A stretch of 64,000 bases of DNA from Bacteroidota bacterium (lineage in GTDB: Bacteria; Bacteroidota; Bacteroidia; Bacteroidales; NBLH01), in assembly GCA_025361565.1 (NCBI GenBank), contig JANYKN010000034.1, positions 22,858 to 86,857 of the forward strand. The letters are read 5' to 3'. Below are positions 1 through 7,710 of the stretch, piece by piece (the first letter of the stretch is position 1; each line of letters begins with the position of its first letter). A model generated the notes under the pieces. That model had not been told where the DNA came from, ran no database searches, and saw only the letters and a list, made by a program, of their open reading frames with translations. Position numbers and translations under genes: made by a program.

Positions 1-1233
1 TCTCAGGGTGTTAAAAAGGTCAATCATATTGGTAATCTTATGAATGGTTTCAATAATGATTTTTATATAAATAAAAATATGGCGCTTTCCGATAATGGAG
101 ATCTTCTTGATTTAACAGGTGGTTCTGCAACTTCGCTAGCAAAGATATCGATTCCAACAACCCAAGGATTTAATAAGGTTAGAGCTTGTTTTGACAATGG
201 TTCTAATTTAGTTTGTTTTGCGACAAGAGGATTTTGGAATGACAGTCTTTACATTTTCAGATACAATTCAACAACATTTCTCAAATATGACCAAATTCGT
301 GTTAATGGATTTAAGGACGAAGTAAATAAAATAATTTGCTGGGGAAAGTCAAAATACATTATCAGTACATTAGACGGTAAATTGCTTATAATTAATGGCA
401 TATTACCAACAGTAAATACTAAAACAACAGAATTCATTACTTCTTCTTCTGTGGTATGCGGAGGGGAAATTATTGCCGAAGGTAGTTCTATTGTCATTTC
501 TCGTGGAGTCTGTTGGAGTACAAATGCAAATCCAACAATAGCAGATAATAATTTGATTTCTGGCACAGTAACTGTGCAATTCAGTACAACAATAAATGAT
601 TTGGCACCCAATACTACTTACCATTACAGGGCATTTGCCACAAATGATGCTGGAACAGCTTATGGAGAAGATAAAGAATTTACAACACTTGTTGCTTTAC
701 CAACATTAACGACAACTGCAATTTCTGGGATTACTTCAAATGCAGCAATAAGCGGCGGAAATATAACAAACGACGGAAACGCAACAATTACAACTCGTGG
801 AGTCTGTTGGAGTACTTCACAAAGTCCAACAGTTGCAAATAACAAAACAAGTGACGGAACTGGTAGCGGACAATTTGCAAGCAATTTAACTGGATTGTCG
901 CCAAATATAAATTATTATGTGAGAGCTTATGCAATAAATTTGGCTGGAACTGCTTACGGAGATGAAATTTCATTTACACCTTTGACAACTGGATTAACTC
1001 AAATTTCCGATAAAGATTTTTCAATTTATCCAAATCCAACAAATGATAAACTTTATATAAACGGATTAACAGAAAAAGCAATAATTTCAATCTTCGATCA
1101 AAACGGTAAATTATTTTTTAACAAACAAATTATTAATGACGAAATTGATATAAGTAATTTCCAAAATGGAATTTACATATTTAAAGTAGAAACAAATAAA
1201 GGAAAAATAACAAGAAAATTTATAAAAGAATAA
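1..1233 (+). CDS. T9SS-sorted extracellular protein with two FN3-like repeats (5' partial)
   Basis: The reading frame is open from base 1, so the start lies outside the window; 410 residues are visible. The middle holds two Ig/FN3-like repeats, each with a cluster RGVCWST followed by a PT..AN/ADN turn (about 488-680 and 788-990) and ending in a Y.RA.A.N.AGTAYG segment. The last ~75 residues match a type A type IX secretion C-terminal sorting domain: FSIYPNPTNDKLYI, an ISIFDQNGK turn, and a final KGKITRKFIKE. This predicts export through the outer membrane and attachment to, or release from, the cell surface. The N-terminal visible part is beta-rich and unassigned. Function beyond surface exposure cannot be read. 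Confidence 0.85.
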   Translation, partial: SQGVKKVNHIGNLMNGFNNDFYINKNMALSDNGDLLDLTGGSATSLAKISIPTTQGFNKVRACFDNGSNLVCFATRGFWNDSLYIFRYNSTTFLKYDQIRVNGFKDEVNKIICWGKSKYIISTLDGKLLIINGILPTVNTKTTEFITSSSVVCGGEIIAEGSSIVISRGVCWSTNANPTIADNNLISGTVTVQFSTTINDLAPNTTYHYRAFATNDAGTAYGEDKEFTTLVALPTLTTTAISGITSNAAISGGNITNDGNATITTRGVCWSTSQSPTVANNKTSDGTGSGQFASNLTGLSPNINYYVRAYAINLAGTAYGDEISFTPLTTGLTQISDKDFSIYPNPTNDKLYINGLTEKAIISIFDQNGKLFFNKQIINDEIDISNFQNGIYIFKVETNKGKITRKFIKE

Positions 1234-1434
1234 TCTGATTCATAAACATGAAAAAATAAAATAACTTGATAACTACTGAATTATATCGCTAGCAGTGGTT
1301 ATCTGGCGATTTGCCCTATAAATTTCACAAGTCAAAGCCTCATCAAAAGGAAAAACAAACGGCATCACCTGGTTGTTGACCACAGGGCAAATTGATTGAT
1401 TTGAAAATATATGATAAACTAGGTTTATTAAAGA
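1234..1434. other. Intergenic stretch without a gene
   Basis: No supported ORF. A 9-base inverted repeat, ATTTGCCCT at 1309-1317 and AGGGCAAAT at 1384-1392, encloses 66 bases. It does not match a riboswitch class I recognise and could be a remnant of a degraded gene or a weak RNA structure. Confidence 0.4.
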
Positions 1435-1553
1435 CGAACCCTTTCCAAAAGAGTTCGCCTCTGAATGAAACAGAAAGAAGAAACCTTTTAAAAGGTTTCT
1501 TCTTTAGCCAAGTAATAAAAGGTGAAACCTTTGAAAAAAAGACTTCGCCTTTT
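1435..1553. repeat. Three consecutive hairpins upstream of the efflux operon
   Basis: Three inverted repeats follow one another. At 1435-1457, CGAAC pairs with GTTCG. At 1474-1505 there is a perfect 32-bp palindrome with centre CCTTTTAAAAGG. At 1517-1526, AAAAGGTGAA pairs with TTCGCCTTTT at 1544-1553, with one G-U wobble. The middle hairpin, followed by TAGC, belongs with two hairpins at 11275-11307 and 11571-11603. They may terminate transcripts or be a REP-like repeat. No long T-run follows, so classical terminator function is uncertain. Confidence 0.75.
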
Positions 1554-1626
1554 GTTAAAAGAAATATCATTCTTCGTTTAACCCTCCTGTTTCAAACAAA
1601 TATTGCATAATTTAGAGGCTTAAAAT

Positions 1627-2559
1627 ATGAAAAGAATGATCTCTAAATTCCAAAACATAATCCTGTTTTCAATCGTTTTTTCTCTTGCCATAGCATGCAA
1701 GAATACTGAAGAAAAGGAAACTACCATAAAACCAAAAGCACAGGTTGAAATAGCAGGCATAAGCTATGGAACGGTCAAAGATAGCCTAACTTTTTTTGGC
1801 TCTACCTTTTATCGCCGGCACAATGAACTTGTTGCATCGTCAAACGGATATATTAAAAGTGTTCGGACTGCTCTTGGTCAGTTTGTTTTAAAAGGCGAAG
1901 TATTATATGTGTTAGAAACCAAGGAACAGCATGCCCTTTCGGGACAAACATTAATGGATGATTCACTCACAAACAAAATGTCTGAAATAAAGATTGTGAC
2001 TCCTGTAAATGGTATTGTAAGTACATTTGATAAACAACAAGCTGGTGAATATGTGATGGAAGGAACGCAATTGTGTTCAATTTCAGAAACAACAGATTTT
2101 GCATTTCAAATCAACATTCCTTATGAATATGCTTCACTCGTTAAAACCGGAACACCATGCACAATTGTATTGCCTGATAATTCGAAACATAATGCAATTT
2201 TTACTGTCCGTTTAACCAATATGAATGTTCAGGCTCAAACACAAGTTTGGCTTGCTGTGAGCAATGATCGTCTTTCACTTCCTGAAAATCTTATTGTAAA
2301 AGTATTGATACCATTAAATAGTCCGTTGAAGGTGCAGATTATTCCACGAACCTGCCTGCTTGCAAATGAAATGATGACTGAATTCTGGGTAATGAAACTG
2401 ATAAATGATTCAACCGCAGTTAAAACCATTGTCAAAACGGGTAAACGTGATACTTCACTTGTTGAAATTCTTTCGCCTGTTTTTAATGTTGACGATAAGC
2501 TGATCAGCAAAGGGAATTATGGACTTCCGGATACCGTGAATTTTATATTGAATCACTAA
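1627..2559 (+). CDS. RND efflux periplasmic adaptor (membrane fusion protein), lipoprotein
   Basis: 310 residues with a lipoprotein signal peptide; the lipobox SLAIAC puts the lipidated cysteine at residue 24. Two halves of a biotinyl-lipoyl-like barrel are visible (VASSNGYIKSV..GQFV..GEVLY at about 70-95 and VTPVNGIVSTF..AGEYV..GTQL at about 125-155), followed by a beta-barrel segment (FQINIPYEYASLVKTGTPC). The alpha-helical hairpin between the lipoyl halves is very short, so the protein is smaller than typical HlyD/AcrA adaptors (~370 aa). It should link the inner-membrane pump encoded 28 bp downstream to an outer-membrane channel. No channel gene lies in the window. The family is clear; the substrate is unknown. 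Confidence 0.85.
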   Translation: MKRMISKFQNIILFSIVFSLAIACKNTEEKETTIKPKAQVEIAGISYGTVKDSLTFFGSTFYRRHNELVASSNGYIKSVRTALGQFVLKGEVLYVLETKEQHALSGQTLMDDSLTNKMSEIKIVTPVNGIVSTFDKQQAGEYVMEGTQLCSISETTDFAFQINIPYEYASLVKTGTPCTIVLPDNSKHNAIFTVRLTNMNVQAQTQVWLAVSNDRLSLPENLIVKVLIPLNSPLKVQIIPRTCLLANEMMTEFWVMKLINDSTAVKTIVKTGKRDTSLVEILSPVFNVDDKLISKGNYGLPDTVNFILNH

Positions 2560-2587
2560 ATAATAAATTCTAATAATTCCTGAAAAC

Positions 2588-5500
2588 ATGAAGTCTGCCG
2601 GCTATCATAAAATCTTATATAAACCCATCATTTTCACTGCAATTCTTGTGTTTATGGCAGGGGTGTATTCGTATATCCACATGCAAACCAATTTGTTTCC
2701 TGAAGTAAATTTTCCACGAATTGCATTAATGGTTGACGCCGGCCAACAGCCTATAGATCAGATGATGATAACTGTTACCAAGCCACTCGAAAGCGCTGTT
2801 AAAAGGGTTCAGGGTGTAACGCTTGTCAGAAGTGTAACCAGTCGTGGTAGTAGCACCATTAATGTTTATTTTCAATGGGGTATGGACATGAATAGTCTAA
2901 AAACCCAGTTGGAAAGCAGAATTATGGAAATACGGAATTTTCTGCCTGCTGATGTTAATATATCCATTGAAGCGATGAATCAATCGCGGTTTCCGGTATA
3001 CGGTTTTACTCTTGAAAGTGATAAATATAGTGAAGTTGCACTTCGGGATCAAGCTAATTTAATTGTCCGCCCTGCATTTTCGCAAGTTCCCGGAATATCA
3101 AATGTTGTAGTGCTTGGTGGTAAAATTAAAGAATATGTTATTGTCCCTGATGTTTATAAAATGACATCGCTTGGAATTACACCAAATATCATTGTTAATG
3201 TATTTGCCAATAATAATTTTGTGTTGTCGAATGGATATATCAAAGGATATAACCGTCTTTATCTTTCGCTAACGGAAACCAGGATTGAAAATATTGATAA
3301 ACTCGAAAATCTGGTTATAAAAAGTGATGGACAGCGTTTAACAAGGCTAAAAGATATTGCCCGTATTGAAATCAACGAGCAACAGGAACTTTTAAGTGTA
3401 AATGCAAATGGGCATAAGGCGGTTATTTTGGATTTGATAAAACAACCGGGAATTAACCTGGTGGATTTTGAAAAAGATGCTACTGCTAAATCTCTTGAAA
3501 TTCAGAAATTGTTGCCCAAAGGGATTATTCTTAAACCATATTATAATCAAAGCGTTTTTGTAACAGAGAGTGCAAATAGCGTAATAGAAACTATTTGGGA
3601 AGGTTTGTTTCTTGCTTTTATCGTAATGGTGCTTTTCCTCAGATCATGGAGATCGAGTATGGTGGTTCTCTTTACAATTCCCGTTACACTTGCTTTTACA
3701 GTTGTGGTATTGCGCTTATTCGGAATAACTATTAATATCATGTCATTGGGTGCTATAGCTGCTTCCATCGGGCTTATCATTGATGATGCCATTGTTATTA
3801 TTGAACAAATTTATCGAACGCATGAGGAATTTCCCGAAAAAGATAGATATACAGTTGTTGCAGAGTCTATAAAGGGACTTTTTCCTGCCATGATAGGTTC
3901 TTCGCTTTCTACCATTGTTATTCATTTTCCATTCAGGTTAATGAGTGGCCTTGCCGGAAGCTTTTTCCGCGAACTTTCCGATACCATGCAAATTACCATG
4001 GCTTGTTCCTTTTTTGTAACTTGGTTGGTCCTTCCTGTTTTACATATAGCTATTGGTTATAAACATACTAAAAAACCACAAAGAGAGGATGCTGAACATT
4101 CTGTAAAAAGACTTAGATGGCTTACATGGTTGATTCATCGACCGATACTTGCGGGCGTTTACATTATTATTTTGGGATTTGCAGCATGGTGGGCAGTAAG
4201 TAAAATGGAAACTGGATTTCTACCAGACCTTGATGAAGGGTCAATTGTGTTGGATTATTATTCACCTTCAGGAACTTCAATAGAGGAAAGTGAACGGTTG
4301 TGCCAGGCAATGGAAAAAATTGTGATTAATCATCCAGACGTAGCTTCTTATTCTCGCAGATTGGGGGTCAATATGGGATCTTTTACCATTCCATTTAATG
4401 TGGGCGATTACCTGATACAATTAAAAAAGGATCGAAAGAAAACTACAGAAGAAGTAATTTCGGATTTGAGGGCAAAGATAAACCGCGAAGTTCCTGCTAT
4501 GTCGGTTGATTTTGGTCAGCGGATTGCCGATTTACTTGGTGATTTGATGAGTGTTCCACAGCCCATCGAAATAAAAATATTTGGAAATGATTATAAGATA
4601 TTGGCAAGTTACGCGCTAAAGGTGGAAGAAATAATGGAAAAAGTGAAAGGAGTTGCTGATATCGAAACTGGGCTGGTTCCCGAGGGTCCAAGTCTGATCA
4701 TTGTACCTGATCAGGAAAAGCTTAGCAGATATGGTATTGCACTCACTGATTTTCAAATGCAGATGAGTGCTTATACCGGAGGCGTTCCTGTTGGGATGAA
4801 TGCAGGTATTCCGGTACCTTCTCCAACGCAATCAGCGATGACCAGCGGTTTACAGATAGGCCAGATTCAGGAAGGTGAACTGATGCGACGTACCATTTTA
4901 CGTTTTATTGATTACCAAAAGAATGACGTTGAATTGCTGAGGAAGCAATTGATTTTTCTTCCTGATGGAACCACAAGACCGTTGGAATTCTTCTGTTCCA
5001 TGCATGTTTTACCTGGTGAAAGCGAACGAATGCGTGAAGATTTAAAGTCGGTAGTTGCTGTTACAGCGCGTCTGGATAATCGTGATTTGGGAAGTGCGAT
5101 AAAAGAAATTAAGAAAGAGATTGAGAATAAAATTGCTCTTCCACAAGGATTCAATGTTGTTTATGCTGGTGCATATGCCAATCAGCAACAATCCTTCGAT
5201 GAACTATTCAGAGTGTTGGCAATGGCCATTCTTTTTGTTTGCACCGTACTGATGTTTCTTTTTAAAGAATGGCGAATGACCTTTCTTATCATTTTTATAT
5301 CCGTTGCAGGAATTTCGGGATGTTTGATAGCACTTTACATAACTGGCGTTCCATTGAATGTTAGCAGCTACACTGGCATTATTATGATTGTTGGGATTAT
5401 GGCTGAAAATGCAATATTTACTGTCAACCAGTTTAAAACAAATCTTGCTGCAACCGGCGATGTTGATCATTCAGTAGATTTTGCAATTGCAATAAGGCTT

Positions 5501-5710
5501 CGGCCTAAACTGATGACTGCCTGTGGGGCGATATTGGCCTTATTTCCGCTGGCTCTGGGGTTAGGATTGGGTGCTCAAATGCAACAACCTTTAGCTATTT
5601 CTGTAATTGGTGGGTTCATATCAGGGCTTCCGCTGTTATTATTTGTTTTCCCAGCCTTTTTGAGGATTATTTATGCGAAAAAGAATAATTCACGAGTAAT
5701 AATTAATTAA
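2588..5710 (+). CDS. RND family efflux pump permease (AcrB/CzcA superfamily)
   Basis: 1040 residues, normal length for an RND pump. An N-terminal TM helix precedes a large periplasmic region beginning FPEVNFPRIALMVDAGQQP. TM4 contains the acidic pair (SIGLIIDDAIVIIEQ, D399 and D400) equivalent to AcrB D407/D408. The second half repeats the architecture. In TM10 the segment GIMAENAIFTVNQF carries Glu940 where AcrB-type pumps have a lysine, so the proton relay differs from the textbook one. It forms an operon with the lipoprotein adaptor just upstream. HAE-type (drug) versus HME-type (metal) cannot be settled by eye; the TM4 pair leans to HAE. An IS110 element sits directly downstream. Confidence 0.9.
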   Translation: MKSAGYHKILYKPIIFTAILVFMAGVYSYIHMQTNLFPEVNFPRIALMVDAGQQPIDQMMITVTKPLESAVKRVQGVTLVRSVTSRGSSTINVYFQWGMDMNSLKTQLESRIMEIRNFLPADVNISIEAMNQSRFPVYGFTLESDKYSEVALRDQANLIVRPAFSQVPGISNVVVLGGKIKEYVIVPDVYKMTSLGITPNIIVNVFANNNFVLSNGYIKGYNRLYLSLTETRIENIDKLENLVIKSDGQRLTRLKDIARIEINEQQELLSVNANGHKAVILDLIKQPGINLVDFEKDATAKSLEIQKLLPKGIILKPYYNQSVFVTESANSVIETIWEGLFLAFIVMVLFLRSWRSSMVVLFTIPVTLAFTVVVLRLFGITINIMSLGAIAASIGLIIDDAIVIIEQIYRTHEEFPEKDRYTVVAESIKGLFPAMIGSSLSTIVIHFPFRLMSGLAGSFFRELSDTMQITMACSFFVTWLVLPVLHIAIGYKHTKKPQREDAEHSVKRLRWLTWLIHRPILAGVYIIILGFAAWWAVSKMETGFLPDLDEGSIVLDYYSPSGTSIEESERLCQAMEKIVINHPDVASYSRRLGVNMGSFTIPFNVGDYLIQLKKDRKKTTEEVISDLRAKINREVPAMSVDFGQRIADLLGDLMSVPQPIEIKIFGNDYKILASYALKVEEIMEKVKGVADIETGLVPEGPSLIIVPDQEKLSRYGIALTDFQMQMSAYTGGVPVGMNAGIPVPSPTQSAMTSGLQIGQIQEGELMRRTILRFIDYQKNDVELLRKQLIFLPDGTTRPLEFFCSMHVLPGESERMREDLKSVVAVTARLDNRDLGSAIKEIKKEIENKIALPQGFNVVYAGAYANQQQSFDELFRVLAMAILFVCTVLMFLFKEWRMTFLIIFISVAGISGCLIALYITGVPLNVSSYTGIIMIVGIMAENAIFTVNQFKTNLAATGDVDHSVDFAIAIRLRPKLMTACGAILALFPLALGLGLGAQMQQPLAISVIGGFISGLPLLLFVFPAFLRIIYAKKNNSRVIIN

Positions 5711-5718
5711 GGATAAGC

Positions 5719-5749
5719 TAACACTGTCAGGTTTTTCAAACTCTGACAG
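5719..5749. repeat. CTGTCAG/CTGACAG hairpin at the left side of the IS110 element
   Basis: CTGTCAG (5724-5730) plus GTTT pairs with AAAC plus CTGACAG (5743-5749). It lies 9 bp after the pump stop codon and may be that operon's terminator. TAACACTGTCAGGT at 5719-5732 is the exact reverse complement of 7581-7594 on the other side of the element. Confidence 0.7.
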
Positions 5750-5803
5750 ATTCCAGATAAAACATTCTTTAAAGTATAAGAGAACCTACAAACAGAAGAT
5801 TCT

Positions 5804-5811
5804 TACCTTTG
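5804..5811 (+). promoter_or_regulatory. Candidate -7 box for the IS110 non-coding RNA
   Basis: TACCTTTG matches the Bacteroidota -7 consensus TAnnTTTG. A start about 7 bases downstream falls at 5818, which is the first base of the outer RNA stem. No TTG is present at the -33 position. In related elements that half can be supplied by the other end in the circular form. Confidence 0.45.
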
Positions 5812-5817
5812 AGCAAA

Positions 5818-5985
5818 AGAGGATAAAGCAGCATATCAGTGCGACCAATGGTGCATTGCTGCCCGTCTGACAGACTTGATCCAAAAGGTTTGATTTAAGT
5901 ATTGATGAAAGCAAGTACCTTAATTCTTGCTATGCTCGTTTGGCAGGATAATATTAGCCATAATACCTTTTGTGCCTTATCCTCT
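5818..5985 (+). ncRNA. Putative IS110 bridge RNA
   Basis: An outer stem AGAGGATAA (5818-5826) with TTATCCTCT (5977-5985) encloses two stem-loops with internal loops. The first is GCAGCA (5828-5833) with TGCTGC (5857-5862), capped by ACC-AAT-GGT at 5844-5852. The second is CCAAA (5881-5885) with TTTGG (5939-5943), with inner AGCAAG (5910-5915) and CTTGCT (5926-5931). Two looped stems in the upstream end of an IS110 element are the known layout of bridge RNAs, which guide the recombinase to target and donor DNA. Folding was done by eye and expression is inferred from the -7 box, so the call is a hypothesis. Confidence 0.5.
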
Positions 5986-6011
5986 CATTCTAAAACAAAA
6001 TTCATCTTCTT

Positions 6012-7362
6012 ATGACAAATGTAAAGAAAAAGAAAATTGCATCAAAAAAAGCAGTGCTTGAGCGCATTAAATTTAATGCAGCAGGGATTGATTTGAGTTC
6101 CCAAGACATGTATGTTGCAGTGATTGACAAGCCCGTAGTCAAATTTTCCACCTTCACTTTTGGTATTAAAGAGTGTGTAAAATACCTGCAAACAGAAAAC
6201 ATCGGGTCTATTGCCATTGAAGCAACAGGGATTTATTGGTTCCCAATTTATGAAGCCCTCGAAGAAGTCGGATTTGAGATTTATATTGTAAATGGCCGGC
6301 ATGCAAAAAATGTCCCAGGCCGGAAAACAGATGTCCTTGATTCTGAATGGCTGCGTGAATTGCACACTTACGGACTTTTGAGGGCATCCTTTATCCCAAA
6401 GGAAGAAATCAGAAAGTTGAGATATTATATGCGGCTGCGAAAAGACCACATAGCATCCAAAGCCGCATGTGTCAACCATGTGCAAAAAAAATTTAGATGC
6501 AATGAACATAAAACTCCACACAGTCATCAGCGACATCATGGGCGAAAGTGGGCAAAAGGTGGTAAGGGCAATTGCCAATGGCGAAACCTCGGCAGAAAAG
6601 CTTACCGGGCTGTGCAATGCCGATATGCAAAAACGAAAGGGCCCTGAAATATTAAAAGCCCTTGAAGGAAAGTTCAGAGAAGAGTATTTATTTGCACTTA
6701 ACCAGGCATTGGACATTTATGATTTTTTCTTTGAAAAGATTAGGGCTTGCGATAATCAAATCGAAAACTTGCTGTTTACAATGACAAAGCAGAAAGAGGA
6801 ACCTCATGATTTAAGTGCATCTAAAAGCATAAACCACAATATGCCTCAAATAAAGGATTTTCATTACCTGATGGTTAAATTGTCAGGAAATAAAGATGCT
6901 ACATCAATTGCAGGCATAAATGATTATTCGTTTCTCCAGATTATCTCTGAAACAGGATTGGATTTACAGGAAAAATGGTTAACCAACAGCCATTTTACTT
7001 CGTGGTTAGGTTTAGCGCCCCCTTTAAATAAATCAGGAAAAGGACCAAGGCAAAAAAAGAAATTCAAGAGGCAAGTAAACAATGCAGGTGAGATTTTCAA
7101 ACAAATAGCACAAAATGTTGGAAATGGAAAACATTGTGCTTTGTCGGGTTTTTACAAAAGGATAAAAGGACGCAGTGGTGCATCAATAGCAAATAAAGCA
7201 ACAGCAAGAAAAATAGCAGTTTACTATTACGACTTAATGACTAAAGGTTTAAATTTTGTTGAAGAAGGTATTAAAAGGTATGAAGAACGTTACAAAGCCC
7301 AAAAGCTTAAATATTTGTTCAAACAAGCTCAAGAATTTGGATTTGAATTAGTTTGTGCCTGA
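6012..7362 (+). pseudogene. IS110-family transposase, split by a frameshift at an A8 tract
   Basis: The frame starting at 6012 encodes the N-terminal DEDD (RuvC-like) domain: GIDLSS (D27), IEATGIYW (E70) and GRKTDVLD (D107, D110). The second frame (from about 6469 to 7362) carries the central helical region and the C-terminal Transposase_20 domain (ATSIAGINDYSFLQIISETG, FTSWLGLAPPLNKSGKGPRQKK). The frames join at eight A residues, 6484-6491; with seven A the protein would read through as HVQKNLDAMN, about 449 residues. It is either inactivated by one inserted A, expressed by slippage on the A-tract, or affected by a sequencing error. The enzyme class catalyses RNA-guided recombination of the element. 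Confidence 0.85.
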
Positions 7363-7477
7363 ATTTATCAATTAAACATAACCAAACCAATTCACAATTA
7401 GGGTTAGTGAATGGTTTGATATTGCAATCTTACGAATGAAGATTGTTGATATGATATGTCCTGACTCAAAACTTAAA

Positions 7478-7514
7478 TTTTGATATAGTCTTAATACTTA
7501 AGACTATATCAAAA
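7478..7514. terminator. 17-bp perfect hairpin downstream of the transposase
   Basis: The left arm at 7478-7494 (TTTTGATATAGTCTTAA) pairs perfectly with 7498-7514 across a 3-base loop TAC. The arms end in T4 and A4, so the sequence could terminate transcripts on either strand. It lies 115 bp after the transposase stop, probably inside the element's right end. Confidence 0.6.
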
Positions 7515-7563
7515 TACTTCTTTCAGACTGGATGGTTCTTTGGCAGGTTGGAGGATAGGTAAC

Positions 7564-7594
7564 CTGTCAGTGTGCATTGCACCTGACAGTGTTA
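7564..7594. repeat. CTGTCAG/CTGACAG hairpin at the right side of the IS110 element
   Basis: CTGTCAG (7564-7570), GTGC and GCAC, then CTGACAG (7583-7589) form a hairpin with an ATT loop. Its outer right part, 7581-7594, is the reverse complement of 5719-5732. Bases 7595-7710 hold no gene that I can support. Confidence 0.65.
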
Positions 7595-7710
7595 AAAATA
7601 TTCGATTATAATTTAACTTTAAAATCAACTATCTATACTAAAATAATGTAAACTAAGTTTTAATTAAAGACAAACATCCCAGAATTAAAATTGGTAAAGC
7701 AAACTAATAG

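Larger units (their letters stand above)
5733..7580 (+). mobile_element. IS110-family insertion sequence (boundaries approximate)
   Basis: The element contains a DEDD-type transposase (6012-7362, frameshifted), about 280 bp of structured non-coding DNA before it and about 200 bp after it. IS110 elements lack classical terminal inverted repeats, so the ends cannot be fixed by eye. I give the interval between the two arms of a 14-bp inverted match (5719-5732 and 7581-7594), which may be a host hairpin split by insertion. The long 5' non-coding end suits the IS110 group, in which the bridge RNA is encoded upstream of the recombinase gene, better than the IS1111 group. Confidence 0.7.

Noticed and set aside
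1309..1392. Possible riboswitch from the ATTTGCCCT/AGGGCAAAT pair
   Set aside because: No known riboswitch core is recognisable and the spacer has no further stems.
1392..1610. 72-codon ORF with TTG start before the efflux operon
   Set aside because: It runs straight through three hairpins, including a perfect palindrome, and its translation has no protein-like features.
6042..6716. 224-codon ORF antisense to the transposase
   Set aside because: It is the mirror of a clear DEDD transposase domain, with no motif of its own.
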